64,000 nt of DNA from an uncultured Verrucomicrobiales bacterium. GTDB lineage: Bacteria; Verrucomicrobiota; Verrucomicrobiia; Verrucomicrobiales; Akkermansiaceae. The stretch's first letter is position 1; the number at the start of each line of letters is the position of its first letter. A program made the position numbers and the translations under genes. The stretch covers positions 1-64,000 of the forward strand of contig CALFBI010000011.1 in the NCBI GenBank assembly GCA_937951675.1, read 5' to 3'. This document shows positions 9,319 through 19,702 of the stretch, piece by piece. Under the pieces are notes generated by a model that was given only the letters and a program-made list of their open reading frames with translations, did not search any database and was not told the DNA's origin.

Positions 9319-9361
9319 AAAAATAGAAAAAGGCTGCGATTGAGGTTCTTCAATGGCAGCC
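9319..9361 (-). terminator. Intrinsic terminator/attenuator between HPr and enzyme I genes
   Basis: Read on the minus strand, GGCTGC-C-ATTGA pairs with TCAAT-C-GCAGCC around a 6-base loop. This gives an 11-bp stem with one C-C mismatch, followed by TTTTTCTATTTTT. It has the form of an intrinsic terminator. It stands between the HPr stop and the enzyme I ATG, with the T-rich tract ending about 5 bases before that ATG. It should lower enzyme I expression relative to HPr, or could be regulated. No separate promoter between it and the enzyme I gene is possible in the space left. Confidence 0.75.
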
Positions 9362-9390
9362 TAAGAAAGTAGAGGGTTGCTGCAGTTCTT

Positions 9391-9654
9391 TCAGTCTTCG
9401 AAATCTCGTTTGACTAAAGAGGAAAGCTCTTTGAGTGCGTCATCAGCATCTGCGCCCTCTGCTTCAATGATTAATTCAGAGCCATGGCCTGCAGCAAGCA
9501 TCATTAACCCCATGATACTTTTACCATCAACTTCTTCATCGTCTTTATGAACTTTGATTTCAGATTCAAAGCGATTTGCAAGTTTCACAAATTGCGCGGC
9601 AGGTCGGGCGTGAATTCCGAGCTTGTTGGTAACAGTGACTTCGCAGGTAGACAT
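9391..9654 (-). CDS. ptsH: Phosphocarrier protein HPr
   Basis: An 87-residue HPr. The PTS phosphorylation site His15 lies in NKLGIHARPAA, and the regulatory serine Ser46 in DGKSIMGLMMLAAG, the site used by HPr kinase/phosphorylase. Both sites are intact, so it can take part in transfer from enzyme I and in ATP-dependent seryl regulation. Immediate neighbours fit: HPr kinase upstream, enzyme I downstream. The 117-base gap before it holds only a weak GGTC/GACC hairpin and no clear Shine-Dalgarno sequence; the start is preceded by AT-rich sequence. It belongs to the HPr/Crh class that works with HprK, as in Firmicutes and many Gram-negatives with a reduced PTS. Confidence 0.95.
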   Translation of the reverse strand: MSTCEVTVTNKLGIHARPAAQFVKLANRFESEIKVHKDDEEVDGKSIMGLMMLAAGHGSELIIEAEGADADDALKELSSLVKRDFED

Positions 9655-9771
9655 ATAAAATAACGTTAAAGGGAATTTAGAGGTCGAAAAAGACCGGGGG
9701 AAGAGAAAAATGATCGGGAAATAAGATTATTCCGTAAGAGGCACAGATCTTCAATAACTTAGAGCTTTTTA

Positions 9772-10743
9772 TTATTCGTAAGAGTCTGCTTCAGAAGAGC
9801 CCAAAGCCATTTTTTGTAAGAGTCTTTGATTGAATTCATCCGCCATATCATAGCCCAGCTTACGAAGTTGAAGGTCTAAAGCCGCAATGGTGACAAGTCT
9901 GGCGGTATCACGACCGGCCGCTACGGGGATCTCAACCATAGGAACATCGATGCCTAGCACTTCATAAGCTTTCCGCTGCATTCCGAGACGATCCACCTTA
10001 TTGAGGTCACTTTCTGGTTTAAGAAAAACTACGAGATCGAGTTTTTTCTCAGGTCGAATCGCAGAGAGCCCATAGATATTAGCGACATTAATGATCCCGA
10101 TGCCTCGCATTTCCATATACCCTTGAGAGAGTTCAGGAGCACTCGTGATGAGCGAAAGTCCAATTTTACGAACATGAACAAGATCATCGGCAACGAGAGA
10201 AGCACCTCGATCGAGAAGACCAATGGCGGTTTCACTTTTCCCTGCTCCACTTTTCCCCATCACCAATACCCCAATGCCCCGGATATCCACCATGCATCCG
10301 TGTAATGAAACGGAAGAAGCAAAGGAGCCCTGGAGAAGAATGGTTGCTGAATTCAGGAGATTGAGTGTTTTCTGAGGGGTTGAAAAAATGACGATATTTT
10401 CTTCTTCCGCAATTTTTAATAATTCGGGAGGAATCTCGAGGTCACGAGTCCAAATAAAACAAGGCACATCTTGTTGGCAAACTTGAGTAAAGATACTTTG
10501 TAATTTCTCAGTAGATAACTCAGCGAGGTAAGAAGCTTCCGCATTCCCGATTACCTGAATCCTTTTATGCGCAAAAGAATCGAAATATCCGGTCAGCGCG
10601 AGTCCTGGACGATAAAGAGCCGGCTCACTAATAGGGCGATCTAACCCTGCCTCAGAAGTCATCAATGAGAGCATTAATTTACTCCCGTGAGATTCAAAAA
10701 AATGGCGAACCGTAATGGATGAGATGGTGCGTATTTTAGCCAT
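9772..10743 (-). CDS. hprK: HPr kinase/phosphorylase
   Basis: A bifunctional enzyme that phosphorylates HPr at Ser46 with ATP and reverses it with phosphate. The Walker A motif GKSGAGKSETA begins near residue 163. The family signature EMRGIGIINVANIYG follows, as does the C-terminal helix region MVEIPVAAGRDTARLV. I start it at the ATG at 10743 (MAKIRTISSITVRHFF), which gives about 323 aa, the usual HprK length. An in-frame upstream start at 10794 would add 17 residues and run into the end of pyrD. The N-terminal half (about residues 1-130) corresponds to the regulatory HprK_N domain. It sets metabolic control through HPr phosphorylation; which regulator reads HPr-Ser-P here is unknown. Confidence 0.93.
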   Translation of the reverse strand: MAKIRTISSITVRHFFESHGSKLMLSLMTSEAGLDRPISEPALYRPGLALTGYFDSFAHKRIQVIGNAEASYLAELSTEKLQSIFTQVCQQDVPCFIWTRDLEIPPELLKIAEEENIVIFSTPQKTLNLLNSATILLQGSFASSVSLHGCMVDIRGIGVLVMGKSGAGKSETAIGLLDRGASLVADDLVHVRKIGLSLITSAPELSQGYMEMRGIGIINVANIYGLSAIRPEKKLDLVVFLKPESDLNKVDRLGMQRKAYEVLGIDVPMVEIPVAAGRDTARLVTIAALDLQLRKLGYDMADEFNQRLLQKMALGSSEADSYE

Positions 10744-10754
10744 AGCTAGAAAAG

Positions 10755-11819
10755 TTAAAGTGACGAGTGTTGGTGACAGCTCGCTTGAGCGCAAGTTTCT
10801 AAAATATCGCTAACGAGGGCAGGGCCTTTATAAATAAACCCTGAATAGACCTGAACGAGCGAGGCTCCTGCTTGGAGTTTATCCAAAGCATCTTGTCCGC
10901 TCATGATGCCACCTACTCCGATAATAGGAACCTTGCTCCCGAGATGAGAATGAAATGCGGCAATGATTTCGGTAGATTTTTGAGTCAGTGGGGCTCCTGA
11001 TAGGCCTCCTGCTTCTTCGCCGTATTTTTCGCCTTTGACGGCATCACGGGAAATAGTGGTATTGGTGGCGATGAGTCCCTCTAGGCCTGCGCGTAAAAAA
11101 CCTTTACTCAAGTCTTCAACTTCTTGCTCTGTCAGATCAGGAGCCACTTTAAGTGCGATCGGGACTTTCTTTCCATATTCTTTCTCAAGTTTCACTTGCT
11201 CTTCACGAAGTCGTGTCACGAGCTTTTCAGCGAGATCTGCAGACTGAAGATCTCGCAAGCCTGGAGTATTGGGAGAAGAAAGATTAACAGTGATATAATC
11301 GGCAACTGGAAAGGCGGCCTGGAGACACTTAAGGTAATCCTCCGTCGCCTCTGAATTAGGTGTGATCTTATTTTTGCCGATATTGAACCCGATGAGGCCT
11401 TCGAAATGCTTTGATTCTGAGACATTTTGAACGCCTCGTTCAATGCCTGGGTTATTGAAACCAAATCGATTAATGAGCGCTTCTTTCGGAGGGATTCGAA
11501 AAAGACGAGGTTTTGGATTACCAGGTTGAGCAATAGGAGTAATCGTTCCAATTTCGATGAATCCAAATCCCATTCTTCCTAAGGCATCAATGCACGAGCC
11601 TTCTTTATCTAAACCTGCCGCTAATCCAACTGGGTTAGGGAATTTCAGACCCATGCATTCAACCGGTTGCTCCCAGTGTGGAGGAAGAGAGAGTCCTGAA
11701 AAAAGCCCTGCTTTTTCTGAAACGGATAATCCATTCATCGTTAAATGATGGGCAACTTCAGGATCGAGCTTGAAGAGAATATTTTTGGCAAGAGGGTAAA
11801 GTGGCGACAAAAGGCTCAT
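10755..11819 (-). CDS. pyrD: Dihydroorotate dehydrogenase (quinone), class 2
   Basis: Catalyses dihydroorotate to orotate with a quinone as electron acceptor, the fourth step of pyrimidine synthesis. Class 2 (membrane-associated) features are the N-terminal helices YPLAKNILFKLDPEVAHHL and the catalytic serine region NLSSPNTPGLRDLQ. Other motifs are PVGLAAGLDKEG, INRFGFNNPG and the FMN phosphate site IIGVGGIMSGQDALDKL. Length 354 aa is normal. It is the first gene of the minus-strand run and ends 11 bases before the hprK start. The other pyrimidine genes seen here (pyrR, pyrB, pyrC) lie 27 kb away, so pyrD is regulated apart from them. A divergent promoter region of about 210 bases separates it from NAD kinase. 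Confidence 0.96.
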   Translation of the reverse strand: MSLLSPLYPLAKNILFKLDPEVAHHLTMNGLSVSEKAGLFSGLSLPPHWEQPVECMGLKFPNPVGLAAGLDKEGSCIDALGRMGFGFIEIGTITPIAQPGNPKPRLFRIPPKEALINRFGFNNPGIERGVQNVSESKHFEGLIGFNIGKNKITPNSEATEDYLKCLQAAFPVADYITVNLSSPNTPGLRDLQSADLAEKLVTRLREEQVKLEKEYGKKVPIALKVAPDLTEQEVEDLSKGFLRAGLEGLIATNTTISRDAVKGEKYGEEAGGLSGAPLTQKSTEIIAAFHSHLGSKVPIIGVGGIMSGQDALDKLQAGASLVQVYSGFIYKGPALVSDILETCAQASCHQHSSL

Positions 11820-11870
11820 AATGCTTCTTAGGTCGCGACGCTAATAGGTCACAGGAATCGAGGCGAGATA

Positions 11871-11930
11871 AAATATTTGAATGAGTGATATCGTTTTCTC
11901 ATGAATTCGTCTCTATAGAGGCAAATATTT
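11871..11930. repeat. Nested inverted repeat in the pyrD/NAD kinase divergent region
   Basis: AAATATTTG at 11871-11879 is the reverse complement of CAAATATTT at 11922-11930. Inside it, ATGAG (11881-11885) pairs with CTCAT (11898-11902). It lies in the roughly 210-base gap between divergent genes and could be an operator, but the AT-rich arms make chance plausible. Confidence 0.3.
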
Positions 11931-12029
11931 CAAACTAAGAGCAAAGAGATAAAGATCGTCTTTTGATAAGATTGAAGGAAAGAAGCGATTAGTTTTTGAC
12001 CAGATCCTTTTGGTCCCTAAAGTCTCAAT

Positions 12030-12875
12030 GTGACTGTTGGAATTTTCGCTAATCCTTTTAAAGAAAAATCACCTGAGGTGATTTTGAAACTCTTATCTCT
12101 TTTTAAAGAACGAGGGGTAAAAGTAAAACTTCATTCTCAAGGAGCGGCCTTAGTGGGGCTAGCTGGGGAAGAAGACTTTGCTGAAGGTGTCGACCTGGTA
12201 ATCGCACTAGGTGGTGACGGGACGATGCTTGAGGCCATTCACCGAGTGAATGGAGTTCTTCCTCCTATTGCAGGGATCAATATTGGAACTTTGGGTTTTT
12301 TGACGACGTGCCAAGATGATTCGATTGAAGCTTTCATTGATTGTTGGGCGAAGGGCGAACATCAAGTGGTGGAGCGGTCGATGCTCCAGGTCGAAATGAC
12401 GAGTGAAGATGGAAAAGAGCATACTTTTAATGCCTTGAATGAGGTCGTTTTGGTCCGGGGGGAGACCGGCCGCTTGGTTTCTCTAGAGGCTCGAGTTGAT
12501 GGCGAATTATTGAATCATTATCGTGCGGACGGTCTTATTTTATCTACGCCGACTGGTTCTACTGCTTATTCTCTTTCTGCAGGGGGACCACTCATTGGAC
12601 CTCGGGCGAAGGTCTTTGCTATTACTCCTATTTGTCCTCATAGTTTGAATAATCGTTCTCTCGTAGTAGATGATGATTCGATTGTTGAATTTCTCCCAAG
12701 TGCGGGGAAAGATGAGCCTCTTTTATTTAATGCGGATGGTAGAGAAATGCTTCGCTTAGATCAGCGCAGTATGATTCGTGTTCAGAAAGCAAAAAACTCT
12801 CTGCTTCTAGTTCGGATGCCCGAGCACTCTTTTTACGAAACTTTACGTAAAAAGCTTCATTGGCATCCAGGTTAA
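12030..12875 (+). CDS. nadK: NAD kinase
   Basis: Makes NADP from NAD using ATP or polyphosphate. The hallmark GGDGT motif is at 61-65 (ALGGDGTMLEA), followed by GINIGTLGFLTTCQ and the conserved LILSTPTGSTAYSLSAGGP region that binds NAD. The end FNADGREMLRLDQRS is also family-typical. The 281-aa length is normal. The start is GTG at 12030; the overlapping ATG at 12028 is out of frame, and no Shine-Dalgarno sequence is seen. The gene ends 30 bases before the peptidase start. Upstream is a small GACCA/TGGTC inverted repeat at about 11998-12015 of unknown meaning. Confidence 0.95.
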   Translation: MTVGIFANPFKEKSPEVILKLLSLFKERGVKVKLHSQGAALVGLAGEEDFAEGVDLVIALGGDGTMLEAIHRVNGVLPPIAGINIGTLGFLTTCQDDSIEAFIDCWAKGEHQVVERSMLQVEMTSEDGKEHTFNALNEVVLVRGETGRLVSLEARVDGELLNHYRADGLILSTPTGSTAYSLSAGGPLIGPRAKVFAITPICPHSLNNRSLVVDDDSIVEFLPSAGKDEPLLFNADGREMLRLDQRSMIRVQKAKNSLLLVRMPEHSFYETLRKKLHWHPG

Positions 12876-12904
12876 ACGATTCTTATTCTATACTCAAGCT
12901 ACTG

Positions 12905-14203
12905 ATGAAATACGACCCGATCGATCCTGACCTTTTTTGTGTCAATCGTGCTGCTCTTGCGGAACGAATGGCTCCCCGTAGTCTAGCAGTGGTTCATTCG
13001 AACGATGTGATGCCGACAAATGCAGACGGGGTGATGCCTTTTAAGCAGAATAGCGACTTCTTTTATCTGACCGGAATCGGTCAGGAAGAGAGCATCTTAC
13101 TTTTTTTTCCAGAAGCTCTGCATCCCGATGATCAGGCCATTCTTTTTTTGAAAGAGACGAATGCTCATATTGCCGTATGGGAAGGTCATAAATTAACAAA
13201 ACCAGAAGGGCGCGGGATTTCAGGAATCATTTCTGTGAAGTGGCTTTCTGAATTTGATACGATTTTGAGCCGAGTCATGATGCATGCCGAGTCTGTTTAC
13301 CTTTTGACTAATGAGCATCCTCGTGCGCAGCCGGGAGTAGCGACGCGTAATGATCGATTTATTGAAGAGTGCCGAAGCCGTTATCCTCTGCATCGCTATG
13401 AGAGACTAGCCCCTCTCCTAACAGAACTAAGAAGCCGTAAGCATCCCGAAGAAATCTCACAAATTCAGCAGGCAATTGATATTACGGAACAAGGATTTCG
13501 GCGAGTGTTGGAATTCATGGAGCCCGGAGTAGGGGAGTGGGAAGTCGAAGCGGAGTTTTTACATGAATTTATTTCTCGTCGTTCGCGCGGCTTTGCATAT
13601 CAACCCATTATTGCTTCTGGGGAGAATTCCTGTGTCTTACATTACGTTGAAAATAGTGCTACGTGTGAAAGTGGTGAGCTTGTATTGATGGATGTTGCGG
13701 CAGAGTGGGCGAATTGGAATGCTGATATGACCCGAACGATTCCGGTTAATGGCCGATTTACAGAGAGGCAGGCTGCGGTCTATCAGTCTGTTTTAAAGGT
13801 GCTCAAAGAAGCTCGTGAAATTCTTCGCCCCGGCGTCTTTCTAAAAGATTATCAGAGTGAAGTATTAAGAATGATGGAGGCTGAGCTCTTGAGGTTAGGA
13901 CTTTTCTCAAAGCGCGACCTTCAGCATCAACAACAGCCTTACGAGTTAACTCGACGTTATTTCATGCATGGAACTTCTCACCACCTCGGGCTTGATGTGC
14001 ATGATGTCACTCCTCCCGATGGTCTTGTGAAAGAGGGAATGGTCTTCACGATTGAGCCTGGTATTTATATTCCGGAAGAAGAGTTAGGAATTCGGCTTGA
14101 GAATAATGTCTTTATTGGCTCAGATTCGAACCAAGATCTCTTCGAAAATATACCAATCGAGATCGAAGAAATTGAGAGCTTGATGAATCCTCCGAGTTCA
14201 TAA
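12905..14203 (+). CDS. pepP: Xaa-Pro aminopeptidase, family M24B
   Basis: Removes N-terminal residues that precede proline. The N-terminal third is the AMP_N domain (MPTNADGVMPFKQNSDFFYL). The pita-bread catalytic domain carries the two-metal ligands: Asp residues in LMDVAAEWANWNADMTRTIPV (first and second metal), His in HGTSHHLGLDVHD, Glu in FTIEPGIYIPEE and Glu in GIRLENNVFI. I start at the ATG at 12905 (MKYDPIDPDLF), giving 432 aa, close to E. coli PepP (441). A start at 12860 would overlap the end of NAD kinase and adds an unlikely leader. Cytoplasmic, no signal peptide. It fits peptide turnover along with the M32 peptidase and peptide transporters here. Confidence 0.93.
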   Translation: MKYDPIDPDLFCVNRAALAERMAPRSLAVVHSNDVMPTNADGVMPFKQNSDFFYLTGIGQEESILLFFPEALHPDDQAILFLKETNAHIAVWEGHKLTKPEGRGISGIISVKWLSEFDTILSRVMMHAESVYLLTNEHPRAQPGVATRNDRFIEECRSRYPLHRYERLAPLLTELRSRKHPEEISQIQQAIDITEQGFRRVLEFMEPGVGEWEVEAEFLHEFISRRSRGFAYQPIIASGENSCVLHYVENSATCESGELVLMDVAAEWANWNADMTRTIPVNGRFTERQAAVYQSVLKVLKEAREILRPGVFLKDYQSEVLRMMEAELLRLGLFSKRDLQHQQQPYELTRRYFMHGTSHHLGLDVHDVTPPDGLVKEGMVFTIEPGIYIPEEELGIRLENNVFIGSDSNQDLFENIPIEIEEIESLMNPPSS

Positions 14204-14247
14204 GATTTAACTCTATTGGGTAAAGCAAATCTAACTACTTTCAAATA

Positions 14248-14949
14248 ATGTCTTTTTTATTAGCCGCTTCAAACCTCTCTTGGTCTTGGTTTCTAATTGT
14301 TGGAGGAGGCGGTCTACTCATTGGGTATCTTCTTTTCCGATTATTAGGGAGAGGCACTTCGGCGCTTAGAAAAGAATCCTTGTTAGAAATAGAGAGCTTT
14401 CGGGAGAAGCTGAAAGCATCCGAAGGAGCTCTCAAAAGAAAGCAACAAGAGCTAGAAATACTAAAGGCCGATCTTCCTTCTAAAATTTCTCGTCTTCGAG
14501 CGGAGAAAGAAGAAGGGGAAGGAAAATTAGGTAAAGTCAAAGCGGAGCTCACACAAGCCCGCGAAAAGGCGCTCGAACTGGAAGGTATAGTGGCTCAGTT
14601 GAAATCACAGCCTGCTAAAACGGTCGTTAAAGATACTGGCGTTTCAGTTCAGCTTGCAGAGGTGAAAGTGGAATTGGCGGGTATTTCTTCTCAACTCACA
14701 CAGACTAGAGTTCAACTGAAAGAGCTTGAAAAGAACTTATCTCTAGTCAAAGGAGAGCGAGATACGCTTCAAGTGGACTTATTGAAGCTACGTCAAAATA
14801 AAGCGGCTTCTGAGGAGGCTCAACAGCGAGTTGAAGAGCACTTAGCTACTTTACGGGGCCAACTAAGCGTTCTGCAAAGGGATAAAAAAGAGGCTCAGCA
14901 TCAAATGAAACGCCTTCAAGAAGAACTCGGAAAAGGTCCTGTGAGTTGA
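14248..14949 (+). CDS. Membrane-anchored coiled-coil protein of unknown function
   Basis: A 233-aa protein with one N-terminal membrane segment at about residues 10-31 (SWFLIVGGGGLLIGYLLFRLL). A nearly continuous charged heptad-rich coiled coil then runs to the C-terminus, rich in Glu, Lys, Leu and Gln. This is the layout of RmuC or YhcB/DUF1043-type proteins, but no RmuC nuclease domain follows and I do not see the motifs of any named family. The topology suggests a short periplasmic N-end with the coiled coil in the cytoplasm, or the reverse. It is preceded by a 44-base gap after the peptidase gene and ends shortly before a bidirectional terminator. Confidence 0.75.
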   Translation: MSFLLAASNLSWSWFLIVGGGGLLIGYLLFRLLGRGTSALRKESLLEIESFREKLKASEGALKRKQQELEILKADLPSKISRLRAEKEEGEGKLGKVKAELTQAREKALELEGIVAQLKSQPAKTVVKDTGVSVQLAEVKVELAGISSQLTQTRVQLKELEKNLSLVKGERDTLQVDLLKLRQNKAASEEAQQRVEEHLATLRGQLSVLQRDKKEAQHQMKRLQEELGKGPVS

Positions 14950-14963
14950 AGCTTTCAGATAGA

Positions 14964-15003
14964 GGTTCTTTCAAAAGAGAGGGTTCTTTCAAAAGAGAGG
15001 GTT
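14964..15003. repeat. 18-bp perfect tandem repeat, 2.2 copies
   Basis: The unit GGTTCTTTCAAAAGAGAG occurs at 14964-14981 and 14982-14999, and the first four bases begin again. It lies in the 3' untranslated region of the coiled-coil gene. It is probably a replication-slippage product and a possible variable-number site. Confidence 0.85.
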
Positions 15004-15024
15004 GATTTTTTAGAGGGTAGAAAT

Positions 15025-15060
15025 AAAAAAAGGCGACCCTTAGAAGGAGTCGCCTTTTAA
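15025..15060. terminator. Bidirectional intrinsic terminator
   Basis: AAAAGGCGAC pairs with GTCGCCTTTT around an 11-base loop, with further A/T on both sides. It lies between the convergent coiled-coil gene (+) and isocitrate dehydrogenase gene (-) and can serve both. Confidence 0.9.
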
Positions 15061-15086
15061 AAAAATCAAGATTTCAGGTGGTTTTT

Positions 15087-17351
<2,265 letters not shown>

Positions 17352-17382
17352 TCAAAGCGGAATCGTGTCTCACGGCGTTGCT

Positions 17383-18648
17383 TTATTTTCTTAACATCTT
17401 AATACGCTCGAGCATGGGAGGGTGAGAGTATTCTAAGAAGACCTTGAACGGATGGGGTGTGAGGTTGACAAGGTTATCGCTAGAGAGCTTCTTGAGAGCA
17501 GAAATGAGGTGCTCGGGGGTGCCTTGCACTTCCGCGGCGTAGGCATCAGCTTCGAACTCATGCTTCCGAGAAAGAATATTCATCGCGATCCCGGTAATGA
17601 AACTTATTGGCTTAAAGAGAATGACGAAAAAGACGAGTCCTGCAGCTACACTCATGGAGGTGGCGGGAAGGCCAAACGCAGCAAAGACTTGTTGCGAAAT
17701 TTCTCTATTAGGATCGATTAAGAGACCTAAGAGGTAGAAGACGATTCCGGTTTGCAAGATTGAGAGAACAAAGCGCTGAATAATATGTTTTTTCTTAAAG
17801 TGGCCAATTTCATGAGCCAAAATTCCGACGAGTTCTTCATGACTCTGTCCTTCCAGTAAAGTGTCGTAGAGAGCGATTTTTTTCCGCTTTCCAAACCCTG
17901 TAAAAAAGGCGTTCGACTTAGTGGATCGCTTAGATCCATCCATGACCGCAATTTCGGTGAGGGGGAATTCACATTTTTGTGCCATCACCTCGATTGATTT
18001 CTTCAAATCATCATCTTCCATAGGTGTGAATTTATTGAAAAGGGGGAGGATCAAAGAAGGCGCAAAGTAAGTGAGTAAGAGCGAAACCAAAGTAAAAGCA
18101 CCCCAGGCCCATAACCAAACAAATGGAATTTGGAGTTCGAAAATCCAGATGATTAAAAGTAAAATGGGTCCGCCTAATACAATGCTAAGTAGGAGGTTTT
18201 TGATTTGGTCCGTCCAGAAGGTTTTAGCGTCAGAACGATTGAATCCGAATTTTTCTTCAAGTTTAAAAGTGCTATAGAGTTCGAATGGAAGGCTGATAAG
18301 CAAACCTCCGATTGCGAGCATTCCAATGTAACTGATGCCACGTAAAAGGGAGGAATCACTCCATTCTCGTGTCCATTCATCTAAAAGCTGAAACCCTCCA
18401 AAAAGCCAAAACGCAAAAAAGAGAACGAGAGAAAAGCTCGCCTCACATAAATGAAAACGACTTGAGGCTCGCGTGTATTCTTGCGATTTGCTATATTTAT
18501 CAGAGTCGAAGACCGTTTCGAGTTCTTTAGGGGGTGCACTCTTGAGTGCTCCTAAATTCAAAATGGTGGAGATGAAGTCTATTTTCCATAGCGCTAACGA
18601 GGCTAAGAGAATGACAAATGAAATGAGATTCAGTTCAATTATGTTCAT
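17383..18648 (-). CDS. M48 integral-membrane metalloprotease, Ste24/CAAX protease type
   Basis: A 421-aa membrane zinc protease. The HExxH site is HEIGHFKKKH, with the third ligand in HEFEADAYAAE. Several hydrophobic segments surround it, including VILLASLALWKI at the N-terminus, LGGPILLLIIWIFEL and VLSILQTGIVFYLLGLLI, as in Ste24p, whose length it shares. The preceding segment EKFGFNRSDAKTFWTDQIK is also typical of the family. In bacteria these proteins act in membrane protein quality control; a CAAX-processing role is not expected. It is divergent from the downstream-facing lipoprotein gene at 18.7 kb. The GSKRSTKSNAFFTGFG motif fits M48 peptidases. Confidence 0.93.
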   Translation of the reverse strand: MNIIELNLISFVILLASLALWKIDFISTILNLGALKSAPPKELETVFDSDKYSKSQEYTRASSRFHLCEASFSLVLFFAFWLFGGFQLLDEWTREWSDSSLLRGISYIGMLAIGGLLISLPFELYSTFKLEEKFGFNRSDAKTFWTDQIKNLLLSIVLGGPILLLIIWIFELQIPFVWLWAWGAFTLVSLLLTYFAPSLILPLFNKFTPMEDDDLKKSIEVMAQKCEFPLTEIAVMDGSKRSTKSNAFFTGFGKRKKIALYDTLLEGQSHEELVGILAHEIGHFKKKHIIQRFVLSILQTGIVFYLLGLLIDPNREISQQVFAAFGLPATSMSVAAGLVFFVILFKPISFITGIAMNILSRKHEFEADAYAAEVQGTPEHLISALKKLSSDNLVNLTPHPFKVFLEYSHPPMLERIKMLRK

Positions 18649-18659
18649 TGATGTTTAAA

Positions 18660-18711
18660 TTCAGAAAGTAGAAAGAGCCTTGAGTCAATGCTAGGTGACT
18701 TTTTTTCTGAA
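18660..18711. repeat. Nested inverted repeat between divergent genes
   Basis: TTCAGAAA (18660-18667) pairs with TTTCTGAA (18704-18711), and within it AGTCA (18683-18687) pairs with TGACT (18696-18700). It occupies most of the 84-base gap between the M48 protease and lipoprotein genes, so it may be an operator or part of both leaders. Confidence 0.35.
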
Positions 18712-18732
18712 ATCAGTGTCTAAAAAAATGTT

Positions 18733-19344
18733 ATGCGCACAATCATGAAAAAACTTACAACCGTTATTCTAGCCTCAATGCTTTCCAGTTGTGGTCATTT
18801 TTACACTAAAAGTGATACGTATAAAATTGATAATACACAGGTGAAAGTGAATGGAGCCAACTTAAGCACTTCTCTCAAACCAATGGGTGGTAATGTAGGA
18901 ATGCAATTTTCAGCGATGATCTATATGGCAGGTGGAGCGAGTCTCAAAGGCCCCTTTCTCTGGCGAATCGAAGCCGAAGGAATAGAGGGAGTTCACCAAA
19001 GCCTTATTGTTCACCGTCTCAAGGTTGAAACAACGAAAACAAAGCGCTCCGAATGGTATCCGACCAAATATCTGGGAGTGGCAGCACCGTTTAAAAAGGT
19101 CCCAAAAGAAGAAGGCAAATCATTTGCTCAGTATCAAATTCCAGGGAAACTCGAAGTGTATCCTAAAAAAGACGGTCAAATCACAGTGCTTGTGGATGTT
19201 TCTGTCAAAGCTGAGGCAAAAACAGAACGTAAAATGATTCGTTTTAAAATGGTTCCCTCCACTGAAAAAGACGTGGATTTCGTATTTGTTCCCGCAGAGA
19301 TTGTTACGAGTCTACGTGGTAATCCAAAAGAGTGGAAATATTAA
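18733..19344 (+). CDS. Predicted lipoprotein of unknown function
   Basis: About 204 aa. The N-terminus has a lipoprotein signal peptide with lipobox LSSC (TVILASMLSSCGHF), so it is likely anchored in a membrane by a lipidated cysteine. The mature part is soluble, lysine-rich and beta-strand-like, with no motif that I recognise. The first ATG is at 18733, but the second (18745, MKKLTTVILASML) gives a more compact signal peptide and may be the true start. It stands alone: the next gene is convergent. An imperfect inverted repeat (AAGCAGG/CCTGCTT with an inner GGTATAAATACC) follows its stop at about 19342-19382 but lacks a T-run. Confidence 0.75.
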   Translation: MRTIMKKLTTVILASMLSSCGHFYTKSDTYKIDNTQVKVNGANLSTSLKPMGGNVGMQFSAMIYMAGGASLKGPFLWRIEAEGIEGVHQSLIVHRLKVETTKTKRSEWYPTKYLGVAAPFKKVPKEEGKSFAQYQIPGKLEVYPKKDGQITVLVDVSVKAEAKTERKMIRFKMVPSTEKDVDFVFVPAEIVTSLRGNPKEWKY

Positions 19345-19412
19345 GCAGGTTTTTTGATAGAGGGTATAAATACCACCTGCTTTAAAAAAAACTCTTAATG
19401 GGCTTTCTAGAT

Positions 19413-19580
19413 TTAGAGAAGCCCGCCGGTGGCGTTAGAGATAGCGACCTTAGATCCGATTCCTGCGGCGGTCTTCGCGGCCTCGGTTGCGGCGCCTATC
19501 GCTTTAAAGGGAAGGCTTAATAATGAACAGGAGCTTAAAAAAGGAATCATGGCCAAGAGGAGGAAGGTTTTTTTGAGCAT
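19413..19580 (-). CDS. Small lipoprotein, 55 aa
   Basis: A short gene whose product starts MLKKTFLLLAMIPFLSSCSL. That is a full lipoprotein signal peptide with lipobox LSSC, leaving a mature peptide of about 36 residues with a small alanine-rich helix (AAKTAAGIGSKVA). I use the ATG at 19580; a longer frame from 19616 would place 12 residues ahead of the signal peptide. It resembles entericidin-like small lipoproteins in size and shape only. A strong GAAA-loop terminator separates it from pgi, which lies downstream on the other side but in the same direction, so it is likely a separate transcript start. Confidence 0.65.
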   Translation of the reverse strand: MLKKTFLLLAMIPFLSSCSLLSLPFKAIGAATEAAKTAAGIGSKVAISNATGGLL

Positions 19581-19642
19581 GTATGGAAGTGTTGTTATCA
19601 TATCAAGAAGCAACAAGATGCGGATAAAATATTCATAAATTC

Positions 19643-19680
19643 AAAAAAGGCGAACAAGAGAAATCTTGTTCGCCTTTTGA
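19643..19680 (-). terminator. Intrinsic terminator downstream of pgi
   Basis: A long stem (AAAAGGCGAACAAGA with its exact complement) closes on a GAAA tetraloop, with AT-rich tracts at both sides. It lies 23 bases after the pgi stop on the minus strand and ends the pgi/apt-side transcription before the small lipoprotein gene. Confidence 0.92.
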
Positions 19681-19702
19681 ATAAATGAATTACCCTAGAA
19701 GT

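Noticed and set aside
19342-19382. Inverted repeat after the lipoprotein gene as an intrinsic terminator
   Set aside because: AAGCAGG/CCTGCTT with an inner hairpin is real, but neither strand has a T-run after the stem, so a terminator is not claimed.
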